From assembly GCF_015240065.1 (NCBI RefSeq), contig NZ_CP060506.1, forward strand, positions 682,001 through 746,000: a stretch of 64,000 nucleotides of DNA, in the 5' to 3' direction. The position numbers and the translations under genes are program-made. The DNA is from Nanchangia anserum (GTDB lineage Bacteria; Actinomycetota; Actinomycetes; Actinomycetales; Actinomycetaceae). The notes under the pieces were generated by a model. It did not search any database. It was not told where the DNA came from and worked only from the letters and a program-made list of their open reading frames with translations. The stretch's first letter is position 1; the number at the start of each line of letters is the position of its first letter. This document shows positions 16,044 to 27,646 of this stretch, in pieces.

Positions 16044-17711
16044 CTATCCCAGGGGAACTCGCCATTCGATGGCGACGCCGCCCTCGGGGGATGACCCCGT
16101 CGCGAAATAGCCGCCGTGGCGGCGCGCGCGTGACGCCAGGTTGTCCAGTCCCGAACGTCGTGTTTGGGCGGGATCGAGGCCGCGCCCGTCGTCGTGAACA
16201 GACACGACGATGAGCCCGCCCGGTCCCGAACCAACGAGCGCGATGCCGACGCGCACGGATGACGCGTGCGCGTGGCGGGCCGCGTTAGACAGCGCCTCGC
16301 GCACGACGGCGACGACGTCATCGGCGCGGTCGGCTCCCAGACGGGCATCGAAGATGTCCGCGACGTCGTCAACCTCGGCGTCACTGAGCGGCTGGCCGTC
16401 GAGGGAAAACACAAGGGACGGGGCAAATCCCAGGGCGTTGCGTGCCAGCGAGGTCTCGCGGCGCAGCCGCTCGACAAAGATCACGGTCGGATCGGGATCG
16501 CGCAGGTTGTGGACGATCGAGCGGATCTGCTTGACCGAATCGTCGACGCTGGCAAGCGCCTGATCGAGCGCCTGAACCTGGTAATCCGGCGAGAGGGTCT
16601 CGCCACAGGCAATGCGCTCGCGAATGCGGCTGAGCACCATTCCCGTCGCGAACAGCTGCTGGATCGCGAGATCGTGCAGGTCCTCGCCGATCCGGGTGCG
16701 CTCGTCAAGCAGCGTCGCGACGTCCTCGGCGTGGCGCGCCGAGGCCAGCTCCAGCGCGAGGGCCGCCTGAGATGCGACGGCCTCGGCGAGGGAGAGGGAC
16801 TCACGGGAAAACTCTTCGCGCCCCGGCAAGCGCAGCAATAGGAGGACCCCCGAGGACTTGCCGCGCGCGAGCAGCGGGGCATAGAGGGCGGGACCGAATT
16901 GCGCGAGAGGCCGCACGCGCATGGTGCTCGCTCGACACATCGAATCGACGAGGAGGCCCTGTCCCTCGCGCAGCACCGTCATCGCGCGGCCCTTGGGCGG
17001 AAAAACCGTGCCCACCAGTCCCTCGCTCAACGCGCCATCGGCAAATTCGCACGCCCAGGTCTCGCCCACGCTTGGCAGGATCATCAGCGCCGTATCGGCA
17101 TCAGCCACCTGCCGGATCTCCTCGGTGATGAGGGCGAGCGCATCCTCTTCCTCGGCGCCTTCCAGCAGCGTCGTCGTCACTCGCTGCGACACCCGTGTCC
17201 ACCGTTCCGCGTCGCGCGCCTGGGCATAGAGCTGGGAATTCTCGACGGCAACGGCGGCAATCGCGCCGAGGAACCGTAGGTCGTCGAGATCCTCATCGCT
17301 GTAGCCGCCCGGCTTATCGCACAGGTACAGGCGGCCAAATACCTGCTCGTGAATGCGCAGCGGGGCACCGAGGAACGATGTCATCGGTGGGTGATGCTCG
17401 GGAAACCCCGTGAACTGCTCCGACGTCGACAAATCGTCGATGATAATTCCATCGTCAACGGGAATCTGGCCGATGATGCCGCGGCCCACGGGTGGGTGAC
17501 CGATGCGACGCGCCAGGTTCTCGTCGATGCCGTGGTAGTAAAACGCCGCCGTCTCCCCGCGGTTATCGAGAACGGACAGGGCGCCGTAGGGCGAGTCGGA
17601 GATGTCACAGGCCACATCGACGAACGACTGGAGGACACCGTCGAGATCGAGGGTGCCGACGAGAGAGAGCAGGGCGCCGAGCGGTAGGCGCTTGTGCGAG
17701 GACGTGGTCAC
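16044..17711 (-). CDS. GAF-domain sensor histidine kinase, DosS/DosT-like probable heme sensor
   Basis: 555 aa: GAF-A (about 20-160), GAF-B (about 175-330), HisKA_3 with phospho-acceptor His346 in DLHD, and an HATPase_c domain ending in SPEGGVAIEWRVPL. GAF-A closely follows mycobacterial DosS: HGIDENLARRIGH, and FPEHHPPMTSFLG where His107 aligns with DosS heme ligand His149. The DosS Glu87 position is a Ser here. A heme-based oxygen, NO, CO or redox sensor is inferred. The ATG overlaps the cydC stop by 4 bp, so the kinase is the fifth gene of the cytochrome bd operon. Its regulator converges from the other side. Confidence 0.85.
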   Translation of the reverse strand: MTTSSHKRLPLGALLSLVGTLDLDGVLQSFVDVACDISDSPYGALSVLDNRGETAAFYYHGIDENLARRIGHPPVGRGIIGQIPVDDGIIIDDLSTSEQFTGFPEHHPPMTSFLGAPLRIHEQVFGRLYLCDKPGGYSDEDLDDLRFLGAIAAVAVENSQLYAQARDAERWTRVSQRVTTTLLEGAEEEDALALITEEIRQVADADTALMILPSVGETWACEFADGALSEGLVGTVFPPKGRAMTVLREGQGLLVDSMCRASTMRVRPLAQFGPALYAPLLARGKSSGVLLLLRLPGREEFSRESLSLAEAVASQAALALELASARHAEDVATLLDERTRIGEDLHDLAIQQLFATGMVLSRIRERIACGETLSPDYQVQALDQALASVDDSVKQIRSIVHNLRDPDPTVIFVERLRRETSLARNALGFAPSLVFSLDGQPLSDAEVDDVADIFDARLGADRADDVVAVVREALSNAARHAHASSVRVGIALVGSGPGGLIVVSVHDDGRGLDPAQTRRSGLDNLASRARRHGGYFATGSSPEGGVAIEWRVPLG

Positions 17712-19468
17712 AGAGACTCCTGAGCGAGGGCATCGGCGTAGGCCGCGTGCGTGCGAGCGAGATCGGCATGGGCGCCGCGAGCAATGATACGAGCGCCGTG
17801 CGAGGTCGGGCCGACGACGAGGATCTCGTCAGCCGCACCCAAGCCGGAGAGCCGGTGGGTAACGACGATGACTCCGCGCTCCCCAGAGTGCGCCGGTACC
17901 AGCAGGTCGGCGATGAGGGAATCGGCGAGCTCGGGATCGAGATGCTCCCCGGGCTCGTCGACGAGCATGAGCGGGGCCGGACTGGCCAGCGCCCGGCCCA
18001 ACAACAGCCGGCGCCGCTCTCCACCCGAGATCGTTCGCGCTCCCGCGGTCACCGGCTCGTCCAGCCCGCGAGCGAGCCCATTCACCCAGGTGCCCAGGCC
18101 AGCTTGCTCGATGACAGCGAGGGCATCGGTTTGCGTGAGATCGCCGCGGGCAACACGCAGATTTTCGATGACCGAGGTATCGAAGATGTGCGCGTCCTCC
18201 GTGGTCAGTGAGATGCTGGCCGCGGCACGGGCACGTTCGAGTCGCCACACGTCGTGACCGCCGAGCGTGAGCGTGCCCGCGTGAGGGGGAATCATGCCGG
18301 CAAGTGTGTAGAGCAGGGTCGTCTTGCCGATGCCGGATGGCCCGACGATTCCCAGGGCACGCCCGGGTTCGAGACTCAGGGTGATCCCGCTGAGAAGTGT
18401 CGGCCCGCCGGGCCAGCCGACGGCGAGATCGCGTGCCTCGAGGCGAGGAGCCGCCTCGTCGACGTGGATGCGCTCGACGACGACGTCATCGCCGCGGTCG
18501 AGGAGATCCCCGATGCGCTCCGCCGCCTCGGCAGCGCGAATGAGAGCGATCGCGGCCGGCCCCAACTGGGCGGTAGCCTCGAACGTTGCCAGGGGAGTGA
18601 GGGCAAGGACGGCGAGGGCGACGTGCGAGACGTCGTGACCGCCGACGCCGACGATGCCGAACCACGTGGCCGCGATGAGGGCGCACATGAGGGCAGCGAC
18701 GTCGACGGCCCCGGCCCATCCCGCGGGCCACGCCGCGCGATTCGTTGCCCGCGCCAGCACGTCTTCGTCGCGGTCTAGGTCGTCGAACGCCTGGTGCAGG
18801 CGTCCATCGATGCTCAGTTCGTCGGCGTGATCGAGAATGCGCATGCTCGTCGCCGACACCTCGGTGCGAGCGAGGCGACGCGCCGCCTCGCTCAGACGCG
18901 CCGAGCGCATGACGAGCAGCGGAGCAATGACGCCGGAGATGACGAGGCAGACGAACAACACCAGTCCCGAGGCGGGATCGATGAGGGCGATCCCCGCGCT
19001 CGTCGTCACGGCGATGATCGCGGCGAGGGCAAACGGCAACAGCGATTTGACGACCATGTCACCGATAGCGTCGACATCGGTGCCCACGCGCTCGAGCAGG
19101 TCACCGCGGCGCAGGCTCCACACGGCGGCACCATCGCGCGCGGCGAGTCCCGAATAAATGGCGGTGCGCAGCCTCGACATCCCGCTCAGTGCGACGTGGT
19201 GGGATGCCAGGCGCTCGAGATAGCGCAGAAGCGCCTTGGAAATTCCGAAGAACCGCACGGCGACGACGGCGGTGTTGAGGTGGAGGACCGGCGGCATTTG
19301 GGAAGCGCGCGCGATAAGCCACGCCGACGTGGCACCGAGCGCGACCGATGCACCCAGCCCGGCAGCACCGAGGACGCACGCGAGCGCGAAGCGACGCCAG
19401 TCGACTCCGAGAAGGGGAACGATGCGGCGCAGACTTGCGCGCTCACGTCGGCTCAACCCGATGGACAT
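17708..19468 (-). CDS. cydC: ABC exporter subunit CydC for cytochrome bd assembly
   Basis: Half-transporter (586 aa) that with CydD exports thiols/heme-linked species needed for cytochrome bd maturation. The N-terminal six-helix membrane domain (LACVLGAAGLGASVALGATS) is followed by the ATPase domain: Walker A GPSGIGKTT, signature ISGGERRRLLLGRAL, Walker B LMLVDEPGEHLD, and the switch VTHRL. The start overlaps the end of cydD by 1 bp. A kinase gene follows in the same operon. Confidence 0.9.
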   Translation of the reverse strand: MSIGLSRRERASLRRIVPLLGVDWRRFALACVLGAAGLGASVALGATSAWLIARASQMPPVLHLNTAVVAVRFFGISKALLRYLERLASHHVALSGMSRLRTAIYSGLAARDGAAVWSLRRGDLLERVGTDVDAIGDMVVKSLLPFALAAIIAVTTSAGIALIDPASGLVLFVCLVISGVIAPLLVMRSARLSEAARRLARTEVSATSMRILDHADELSIDGRLHQAFDDLDRDEDVLARATNRAAWPAGWAGAVDVAALMCALIAATWFGIVGVGGHDVSHVALAVLALTPLATFEATAQLGPAAIALIRAAEAAERIGDLLDRGDDVVVERIHVDEAAPRLEARDLAVGWPGGPTLLSGITLSLEPGRALGIVGPSGIGKTTLLYTLAGMIPPHAGTLTLGGHDVWRLERARAAASISLTTEDAHIFDTSVIENLRVARGDLTQTDALAVIEQAGLGTWVNGLARGLDEPVTAGARTISGGERRRLLLGRALASPAPLMLVDEPGEHLDPELADSLIADLLVPAHSGERGVIVVTHRLSGLGAADEILVVGPTSHGARIIARGAHADLARTHAAYADALAQESL

Positions 19469-21210
19469 CAGTAACGCACCTCCGTCGCAAATTCGCCCAG
19501 CAGTGTCGGCAGCTCGATGTCGCTGGCGCTCGCGGGTTCGACGCCCTGATCGGCGTGGTGCCGCGATTCCTCGGCGGTGAACGGCTGCGAGTGGACGTGA
19601 AGAACGACGTCGGCCCTGGCGATCAACGCCGGGCGGTGGGCGATCGCGATGACCGTGCGCCCCTGGGCCAGCAGCTCGTCAATGGCCGCAAGCACGTGGG
19701 TCTCCAGCGTCGCATCCAGGTGGGCGGTCGGTTCATCGAGGACGACGATCGGCTCGTCCGACAGGATCACCCGCGTGAGCGCCAGGCGCTGCCGTTGGCC
19801 GACGGACAGGCCGACGCCGCCCGCGCCCACCGGCGACTCCCACCCCTCTGCGCGTTCGGCGACGACCTCGTCGAAGCCGGACGCGTGCGCTGCGGCAGCA
19901 AGGCCAGACCCATCCGCACCCTCGGGCGCAACGTTGTCGCGCAGAGATCCCGGGAAGATAACGGGGGACTGGGGCAGCCACGTCACCTGCGAATACCACG
20001 CGGTGCGGTCGATATCGCGAACATCGATTCCGCCGACTCGCACGGCACCGCGGTCGGGAGCCAGCCGAGCCAACGCGACCATGAGGGCCGTCGTCTTTCC
20101 CGCCCCTGATTCCCCGGCGAGGACACACAGACTCCCGCGCGGAACCCGCCCACTCAGCCCAGCCGGGGCCCACGCGCCGCGGGCAGCGACCCACACGTCG
20201 TCAAACACGATCTCCGCATCGCCTGCTGGCAGCGGCCGGGATCCCTCGGGCACCGAAACCTCGGTATCGAGAACGTCAAAAGTGGCGTTCGCCGCGGCAA
20301 CCCCATTCGCAGAGGCATGGAACTGTTTGCCGACTTCGCGAATGGGTTGGTATACCTCGGGAGCCAACATGATGAGGATGAGACCGGTATGCAGGTCGAT
20401 CATGCCGTACACCAGGCGCATTCCCACCTCGACGGCGACCAGGGCCACCGAGAGGGTTGCGATGAACTCGAGGACTGCGCCCGATAGGAAGGCGATCCGC
20501 AGCGTCGCCATCGTCGTCGACACGTAGACCCGCCCGATTGAGGTGATTTCGCGTTCGGGGCCCTTCTCGCGACCGAGCGCCTTCAGAGTGGGCAAACCGG
20601 CGATGAGATCGAGAAGCTGCCGCCCCTGACGCTGCATCGCGGCCAGGCGTCGATCCGAATACGTCTGCGTGAGGCGACCGATAAGGATCATGAACAGGGG
20701 AATGAGGGGGATCGTGATGACGGCGACGAGTGCCGATATCCAGTCGAGGACGACCATGACGACGAGCGCCAGCGGGGTCACGGTGACGGCAAGCATGAGC
20801 TGGGGCAGGTAATCGACGAAATAGGGTTCGAGGTCGTCGAGCCCGCGCGTCGCCAGCGTCGCCGTGTCAGCACCTTTTGCCGCCATCCATCGGGGTCCGA
20901 GTCGCGACGCGTGCGAGAGCAGTCGCCTGCGTAGCTGGCGCGTCGCCGCCTGTGCCGCCTTATGTGCTTGCGTCTGGCGGATCAGCGTGAGTAAGACTCG
21001 CACGACACCGATCTCGGCGAGCATCCACAGCCCCCCCACGACATCGCTAAGCCCCGCGCCATCGGCAATGACAGGTGAGATGACGCTCGAGATCGTTATC
21101 GACTGGGCGATGATCGCACCGGCTTGCACGATCCCCAGCACGGCCGTGAGGACAATCCACGTTCGGGCGGCCGACGCGTAGTGCATCAGTCGCGGATCGA
21201 GAGGTTTCAC
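19468..21210 (-). CDS. cydD: ABC exporter subunit CydD for cytochrome bd assembly
   Basis: Half-transporter (580 aa) partnering CydC. Membrane domain with IPLIPLFMILIGRLTQ and AAMQRQGRQLLDLIAGL, a typical CydD stretch. ATPase domain: Walker A GESGAGKTT, Q-loop WLPQSP, signature LSVGQRQRLALTR, Walker B VVLDEPTAHLD, switch IAHRP. Order A-B-D-C is usual in actinobacteria. It is separated from cydB by 126 bp containing two hairpins, unlike the tight spacing of its other neighbours. Confidence 0.9.
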   Translation of the reverse strand: MKPLDPRLMHYASAARTWIVLTAVLGIVQAGAIIAQSITISSVISPVIADGAGLSDVVGGLWMLAEIGVVRVLLTLIRQTQAHKAAQAATRQLRRRLLSHASRLGPRWMAAKGADTATLATRGLDDLEPYFVDYLPQLMLAVTVTPLALVVMVVLDWISALVAVITIPLIPLFMILIGRLTQTYSDRRLAAMQRQGRQLLDLIAGLPTLKALGREKGPEREITSIGRVYVSTTMATLRIAFLSGAVLEFIATLSVALVAVEVGMRLVYGMIDLHTGLILIMLAPEVYQPIREVGKQFHASANGVAAANATFDVLDTEVSVPEGSRPLPAGDAEIVFDDVWVAARGAWAPAGLSGRVPRGSLCVLAGESGAGKTTALMVALARLAPDRGAVRVGGIDVRDIDRTAWYSQVTWLPQSPVIFPGSLRDNVAPEGADGSGLAAAAHASGFDEVVAERAEGWESPVGAGGVGLSVGQRQRLALTRVILSDEPIVVLDEPTAHLDATLETHVLAAIDELLAQGRTVIAIAHRPALIARADVVLHVHSQPFTAEESRHHADQGVEPASASDIELPTLLGEFATEVRY

Positions 21211-21259
21211 AGGGACATGACCCCCAGGTGCGACGAAAGTATCGCGATTATCCTACCCG

Positions 21260-21321
21260 CCGCTTTCGCCTGCGGCCGGGCGAAAAGCGACGGGGCCGCA
21301 CCCTGAAAAGGATGCGGCCCC
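21260..21321 (-). terminator. Tandem hairpins between cydB and cydD
   Basis: On the minus strand GGGGCCGCATCC/GGGTGCGGCCCC (21321-21292) lies just after the cydB stop and is followed by GTCGCTTTT. A second imperfect stem (CGCTTTTCGCC/GGCGAAAGCG, about 21289-21260) follows directly. Likely a partial terminator or processing site that lowers cydDC relative to cydAB. Confidence 0.55.
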
Positions 21322-21336
21322 GCGCGATAGTGATGC

Positions 21337-22497
21337 TTAGGCGGACAAGAACGTCGCGCCCTCGCGAATGCGCTTCCACGGCAAGCCGGCATTCGGACCC
21401 AACTTGTCGAGTTCGACGATCATCGGCATGCGCGAATACGACCACGCCGTGTAGGCGAGGACCACCGGAACCATGACGACCGAGACGCACAGCATGAGCG
21501 TCAGGGTCGATCCCGTTGCCGCCGCCTGCGGCAGTGACAGCGAGTAGGCCGGGTGAATCGACGACTTCATCGCGTAGGGCGCCATCGACGAGAACACCCA
21601 GGCGACAGCAAAGGCGATCGCTACCGAGTGGGCGAGGAAGGCGCCAAAAGCGCGGCCCGAATGCGACATCGCGACCGACGCGATGAGCGACAGGGCACAG
21701 ATGACGAGCGGAATCCACGCCAGCACCTGAGTCGAGTAGGCGAACTGTCCCCACAGCGCAAAGACCGCGGTGACGACAGTGGCGGCAAGTCCGAACGGCT
21801 TGACCAGGCGTGCGGCGCGATCGTGAACGGGGCCGTCGGTGCGCACACGCAGCCACAGCAGACCCTGGGTCGCGAACACGAGGGCGAGCATGATCCCGCC
21901 GAGGATCGTGAACGGGGTCAGCAGCGACAAGAAACCGTTGTCAGCCAGTCCACCGGTGCCGGTGAGGTAGTGAACGGAGGTTGCCATGTTGATGTCGGCC
22001 GCCGTCATCGAATCGGTGACGGGGACCGCCTGCGTCTGGTTGGCGCGCTCAACGACCTCGATGCGCATGCCCTGGACGAGATTGCCGAAGGCGCACCCGA
22101 ACAGGATCGGCACGAGGATCGTCGCGCCCGTCTGCAACTTGTCCCAGCGGGCGCGCCACTGCGTCGAGGCCACCTTCGAGCGCCACTCGATCGCGCAGAT
22201 GCGCACGATGAGGCATAGCAGGATGACGAACAGGGCGAAGTACATGCCCGAGAACATCGTCGCGTACCAGTTGGGGAATGCCGCGAACGTCGCGCCACCG
22301 GCGGTGAGCAACCACACCTGGTTGCCGTCCCACACGGGACCGAACGTGCGCTGAACCTGAGTGCGTTCGGCATCGTTCTTGGCCACGAGATGCATGACCA
22401 TGCCCGAACCGACTCCGAATCCCTCGAGAACGAGGTAGCCGGTCCACAACACACCGACGAGGACGAACCAAATGAGTTGGAGCCACGTGAGAGTCAT
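21337..22497 (-). CDS. cydB: Cytochrome bd oxidase subunit II
   Basis: Membrane subunit of the quinol oxidase. The 386-aa polytopic protein starts TWLQLIWFVLVGVLWTGYLV and contains GFGVGSGMVMHL, the conserved GNQVWLLTAGGATFAAFPNWYA split around residue 55-75, and multiple long hydrophobic helices. It starts 20 bp after cydA. Confidence 0.95.
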   Translation of the reverse strand: MTLTWLQLIWFVLVGVLWTGYLVLEGFGVGSGMVMHLVAKNDAERTQVQRTFGPVWDGNQVWLLTAGGATFAAFPNWYATMFSGMYFALFVILLCLIVRICAIEWRSKVASTQWRARWDKLQTGATILVPILFGCAFGNLVQGMRIEVVERANQTQAVPVTDSMTAADINMATSVHYLTGTGGLADNGFLSLLTPFTILGGIMLALVFATQGLLWLRVRTDGPVHDRAARLVKPFGLAATVVTAVFALWGQFAYSTQVLAWIPLVICALSLIASVAMSHSGRAFGAFLAHSVAIAFAVAWVFSSMAPYAMKSSIHPAYSLSLPQAAATGSTLTLMLCVSVVMVPVVLAYTAWSYSRMPMIVELDKLGPNAGLPWKRIREGATFLSA

Positions 22498-22517
22498 GAT
22501 GTTTCTCCTGTCTCCTC

Positions 22518-23999
22518 TCAGTACGCGAAGGAGAGGGCCTGATCGGTGGCCTTCCCCTCGGGAGTCGTCACGGGATGGGTCGTATGGATGCCCTCACGGA
22601 CGTAGCGGCGCATGAGGAGGAACCACACGACGCCGAGCGCCAGATAGAGCAGGGTGAAGACGACCAAGGTGACGAGCACCTGGCCGGCGGGAACCACGGT
22701 CGACAGGCCGTCTTGGGTCCGCAAGAACACGTTGTTGGGATCCATGTTGAGCGGGTAGACGACGAAGGGCTGGCGGCCGAACTCGGCGAACAGCCAGCCG
22801 AACGTCGCGGCCAGGAACGGCATGGGCAGCGACAGCAGCGCCCACTTCGACAGGCCCTTCGAGGTCGAGACCTTGCCGCCGCGGGTGGCCAAGAATCCCC
22901 AGATGAGGAGGATGACCGAGAACGCCGCGAAGCCCATCATGAGGCGGAACGACCAGAAGGTCAGCATGATTGACGGAGCGATCGAGGGCACGTCGAAGGC
23001 CTGCGCATACAGGGCGTTGAGATCGTTGATGCCCGAGACCTCGCCACTAAACGAGTTCGTCGCCATGAACGAGTAGACCCCGGGGATCTCGCCGACATGG
23101 GTGATTTGGTCGCAGGTGGCATCGAGGGGACCGAATGCCGCAATCGTGAACGGCGCGTTCGGGCCCGAGTCACACAGGGCTTCAGCTGCCGCCATCTTCG
23201 CGGGCTGGTGCTCAAATACCTGCTGGCCGTGGATGTGGCCGGTCGCTCCGACCAGGACGATGCCGATCGCGAGGACAGCGAGGCCGAATTGCGCGATGGG
23301 ACGCCACACGTTGCGCGCCTCGGCCTCTCCGCCCGAGCGCGCGGCCCGGACCATCCACCACAGAGCGACGCCGGCGACAAACGTGCCGGCGAGCATCCAC
23401 GACGCCGTGACGACGTGGGTGAACTCCCACACGAACGCCGAGTTCGTCAGCACCTTGAAGAAGCCGGACACGCCGTCGAGCTCGGCGCGACCCGTTTCCG
23501 GATTGACGACCGCGCCAACCGGGTGCTGCATCCATGCGTTCGCCGCAAGAATGAAGGCGGCGGAGATGTTCACACCGGCAGCGGCAAGCCAGATGCACGC
23601 GGTGTGAGCCTTCGCCGAAATCCGTCCCCAACCGAAGATCCAGATGCCAAGGAACGTCGATTCGAGGAAGAACGCGATGAGCGCTTCGCACGCGAGCGGG
23701 GCGCCGAAAATATCGCCGACGTAGGAGGAGTACTGCGACCAGTTCATGCCGAACTGGAACTCCTGGACGATACCGGTGGCCACACCGAGCGCGAAGTTGA
23801 TAAGGAAGAGTTTCCCGAAGAACCGTGTCGCCTTCAGCCAGTGATCCTTGCCCGAGCGATACCACATGGTTTGCAGGACCGCGACGAGTAGGGACATGCC
23901 GATGGTGAACGGAACGAGGATGAAGTGGTAGACGGTGGTAACGCCGAATTGCCACCGCGCCAACATGAGCGCATCGAGCGCTGCGGGGGCGACCGTCAT
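22518..23999 (-). CDS. cydA: Cytochrome bd oxidase subunit I
   Basis: Heme-bearing subunit (b558, b595, d) of the high-affinity quinol oxidase. About 493 aa. The N-terminus LMLARWQFGVTTVYHF carries the conserved early heme-ligand His, GRQPFVVYPLN is the family's GRQPW-like signature, and NFALGVATGIVQEFQFGMNW is typical. The quinol loop appears short, as usual outside Proteobacteria. I choose ATG 23999 because the family starts a few residues before LARWQFG; an in-frame ATG at 24035 would add 12 residues. First gene of cydABDC plus kinase. Confidence 0.94.
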   Translation of the reverse strand: MTVAPAALDALMLARWQFGVTTVYHFILVPFTIGMSLLVAVLQTMWYRSGKDHWLKATRFFGKLFLINFALGVATGIVQEFQFGMNWSQYSSYVGDIFGAPLACEALIAFFLESTFLGIWIFGWGRISAKAHTACIWLAAAGVNISAAFILAANAWMQHPVGAVVNPETGRAELDGVSGFFKVLTNSAFVWEFTHVVTASWMLAGTFVAGVALWWMVRAARSGGEAEARNVWRPIAQFGLAVLAIGIVLVGATGHIHGQQVFEHQPAKMAAAEALCDSGPNAPFTIAAFGPLDATCDQITHVGEIPGVYSFMATNSFSGEVSGINDLNALYAQAFDVPSIAPSIMLTFWSFRLMMGFAAFSVILLIWGFLATRGGKVSTSKGLSKWALLSLPMPFLAATFGWLFAEFGRQPFVVYPLNMDPNNVFLRTQDGLSTVVPAGQVLVTLVVFTLLYLALGVVWFLLMRRYVREGIHTTHPVTTPEGKATDQALSFAY

Positions 24000-24044
24000 G
24001 AGTTCGCCTTTCCGTTCGAGAATGGGACTGGACATAGAAAGCTG

Positions 24045-24099
24045 TCACCGACGGTGAAACCTGTGGTGACAACCCTGTCATCAAGCATACTAAAGTCCC
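24045..24099 (-). promoter_or_regulatory. cydA promoter region: GGGACT box, -10 candidate and palindrome
   Basis: On the minus strand GGGACTTTAGTATG (24099-24086) matches 11 of 14 core positions of the DosR box. It overlaps a -10 like TAGTAT (24092-24087). A palindrome TCACCG-A-CGGTGA (24045-24057) lies about 25-35 nt downstream of the expected start and could be a repressor site. Neither site is proven, and it does not look like a good Rex operator. Confidence 0.4.
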
Positions 24100-24176
24100 C
24101 CCTGCCAATGTGATGAAGCTGGCATCCAGCTTGCGTCGCCCACTCGCGCCTACGTGGGGCCGGAGGCAGCCGGTTG

Positions 24177-24361
24177 TGCGATAATGAGCGCGGCTGTCCG
24201 CCGGCACACCCCGGCGGTGGAGCGACGCCCGAGGTGGCGTTCGCGGCCCCTCAGGGGTACGGCCAGAGGTTTCCGCCTCCCTGAGCGCTTTCGTCAGAGC
24301 GGGGCGGGGTAAGCCAGAGCGCGTGCGCGGGTGTGGGCGGGCGCGCCAGGAAGAGACCAAC
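24177..24361 (+). promoter_or_regulatory. rne promoter (extended -10) and GC-rich leader
   Basis: TGCGATAAT (24177-24185) is an extended -10; no good -35 was found. The transcript would carry a leader of about 170 nt with hairpins such as CCGGCACACCCCGGCGG. RNase E commonly controls its own mRNA through its 5' leader in other bacteria; that is an inference here. The 362-bp gap 24000-24361 contains only this and the cydA promoter. Confidence 0.5.
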
Positions 24362-26815
<2,454 letters not shown>

Positions 26816-26852
26816 TCGTGTCTGACACCACAGCCCATCTCCGGCATAGAGT

Positions 26853-26921
26853 TTGCCCGGGCTTGCAGGCCTAGGCTAAGCTGATTCGTCGGTGCTAGTC
26901 CCACGTTTGTGGGCAAGTGGG
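26853..26921 (+). promoter_or_regulatory. rplU promoter and leader with alternative hairpins
   Basis: TTGCCC (26853-26858) and TAAGCT (26877-26882) are 18 bp apart. In the leader CCCAC (26900-26904) can pair with GTGGG at 26909-26913 or at 26917-26921, two mutually exclusive stems. TGGGCAAGTGG (26910-26920) is shared with the infC leader. Autoregulation by L21 is a guess. Confidence 0.4.
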
Positions 26922-26974
26922 AACCCGATTCATGGGGTTCGCCGCGGCAAGAAGTGAAGATAACCGAGTAGGAA

Positions 26975-27295
26975 ATGAGCAGCAACGTGGTCTACGCGAT
27001 CGTCAAGGCGGGTGGCCGTCAGGAAAAGGTCTCCGTGGGAGACGTCGTTGTCGTCGACAAGCTCGACGCCGAGGCGGGGGACTCCGTCTCGTTCGCGCCT
27101 GTCATGATCGTCGACGGCGACCAGGTGGTGAGCGATCCCGCGGCTCTTGCGGACAAGACCGTCAGTGGCGAGGTTCTCGCGCAGACCAAGGGGCCGAAGA
27201 TCCGCATCCTCAAGTACAAGAACAAGACGGGCTATCGGAAGCGCCAGGGCCACCGCGCCCAGCTGACCGAGGTCAAGATCACCTCGATCGCGTGA
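26975..27295 (+). CDS. rplU: 50S ribosomal protein L21
   Basis: 106-aa L21: [17 protein letters not shown] at the N-terminus, then [20 protein letters not shown] and [13 protein letters not shown], the family's C-terminal 23S-binding signature. It is 31 bp ahead of rpmA, the conserved pair. Confidence 0.97.
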   Translation: MSSNVVYAIVKAGGRQEKVSVGDVVVVDKLDAEAGDSVSFAPVMIVDGDQVVSDPAALADKTVSGEVLAQTKGPKIRILKYKNKTGYRKRQGHRAQLTEVKITSIA

Positions 27296-27326
27296 GCGGT
27301 CGCAGCTAAGGGAAGAAGGTCGAGCA

Positions 27327-27578
27327 ATGGCACATAAGAAGGGTCTGGGTTCCTCCCAGAACGGGCGCGATTCGAACCCGCAGTACCTGGGTGTGAAGCG
27401 CTACGGTGGCCAGGTCGTCAAGGCTGGCGAGATCCTCGTGCGTCAGCGTGGCACGCACTTCCACCCGGGCAACGGTGTGGGGCGCGGCAAGGACGACACG
27501 CTGTTCGCGCTGCGCGCGGGCGCGGTCGAGTTCGGCCGCCTGCGCGGCCGCAAGGTCGTCAACGTCATCGCGTCCTAA
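27327..27578 (+). CDS. rpmA: 50S ribosomal protein L27
   Basis: 83-aa L27: [60 protein letters not shown]. The N-terminus lacks the cleaved extension known from Firmicutes and starts directly AHKKG. AAGAAGG precedes the ATG. Confidence 0.98.
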   Translation: MAHKKGLGSSQNGRDSNPQYLGVKRYGGQVVKAGEILVRQRGTHFHPGNGVGRGKDDTLFALRAGAVEFGRLRGRKVVNVIAS

Positions 27579-27593
27579 GCGACGACGCGTCGT

Positions 27594-27630
27594 AAGCGGG
27601 GCTGGGGATTTCCCTGGCCCCGCTTCGTTT
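27594..27630 (+). terminator. Terminator after rpmA
   Basis: AAGCGGGGC (27594-27602)/GCCCCGCTT (27617-27625) followed by CGTTT. It separates the ribosomal pair from obgE. Confidence 0.7.
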
Positions 27631-27646
27631 CACCAGTGAGGCACGC

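Noticed and set aside
24036..24086. Rex operator upstream of cydA
   Set aside because: TCACCGACGGTGA and nearby GTGAC repeats do not fit the TTGTGA-N6-TCACAA pattern well.
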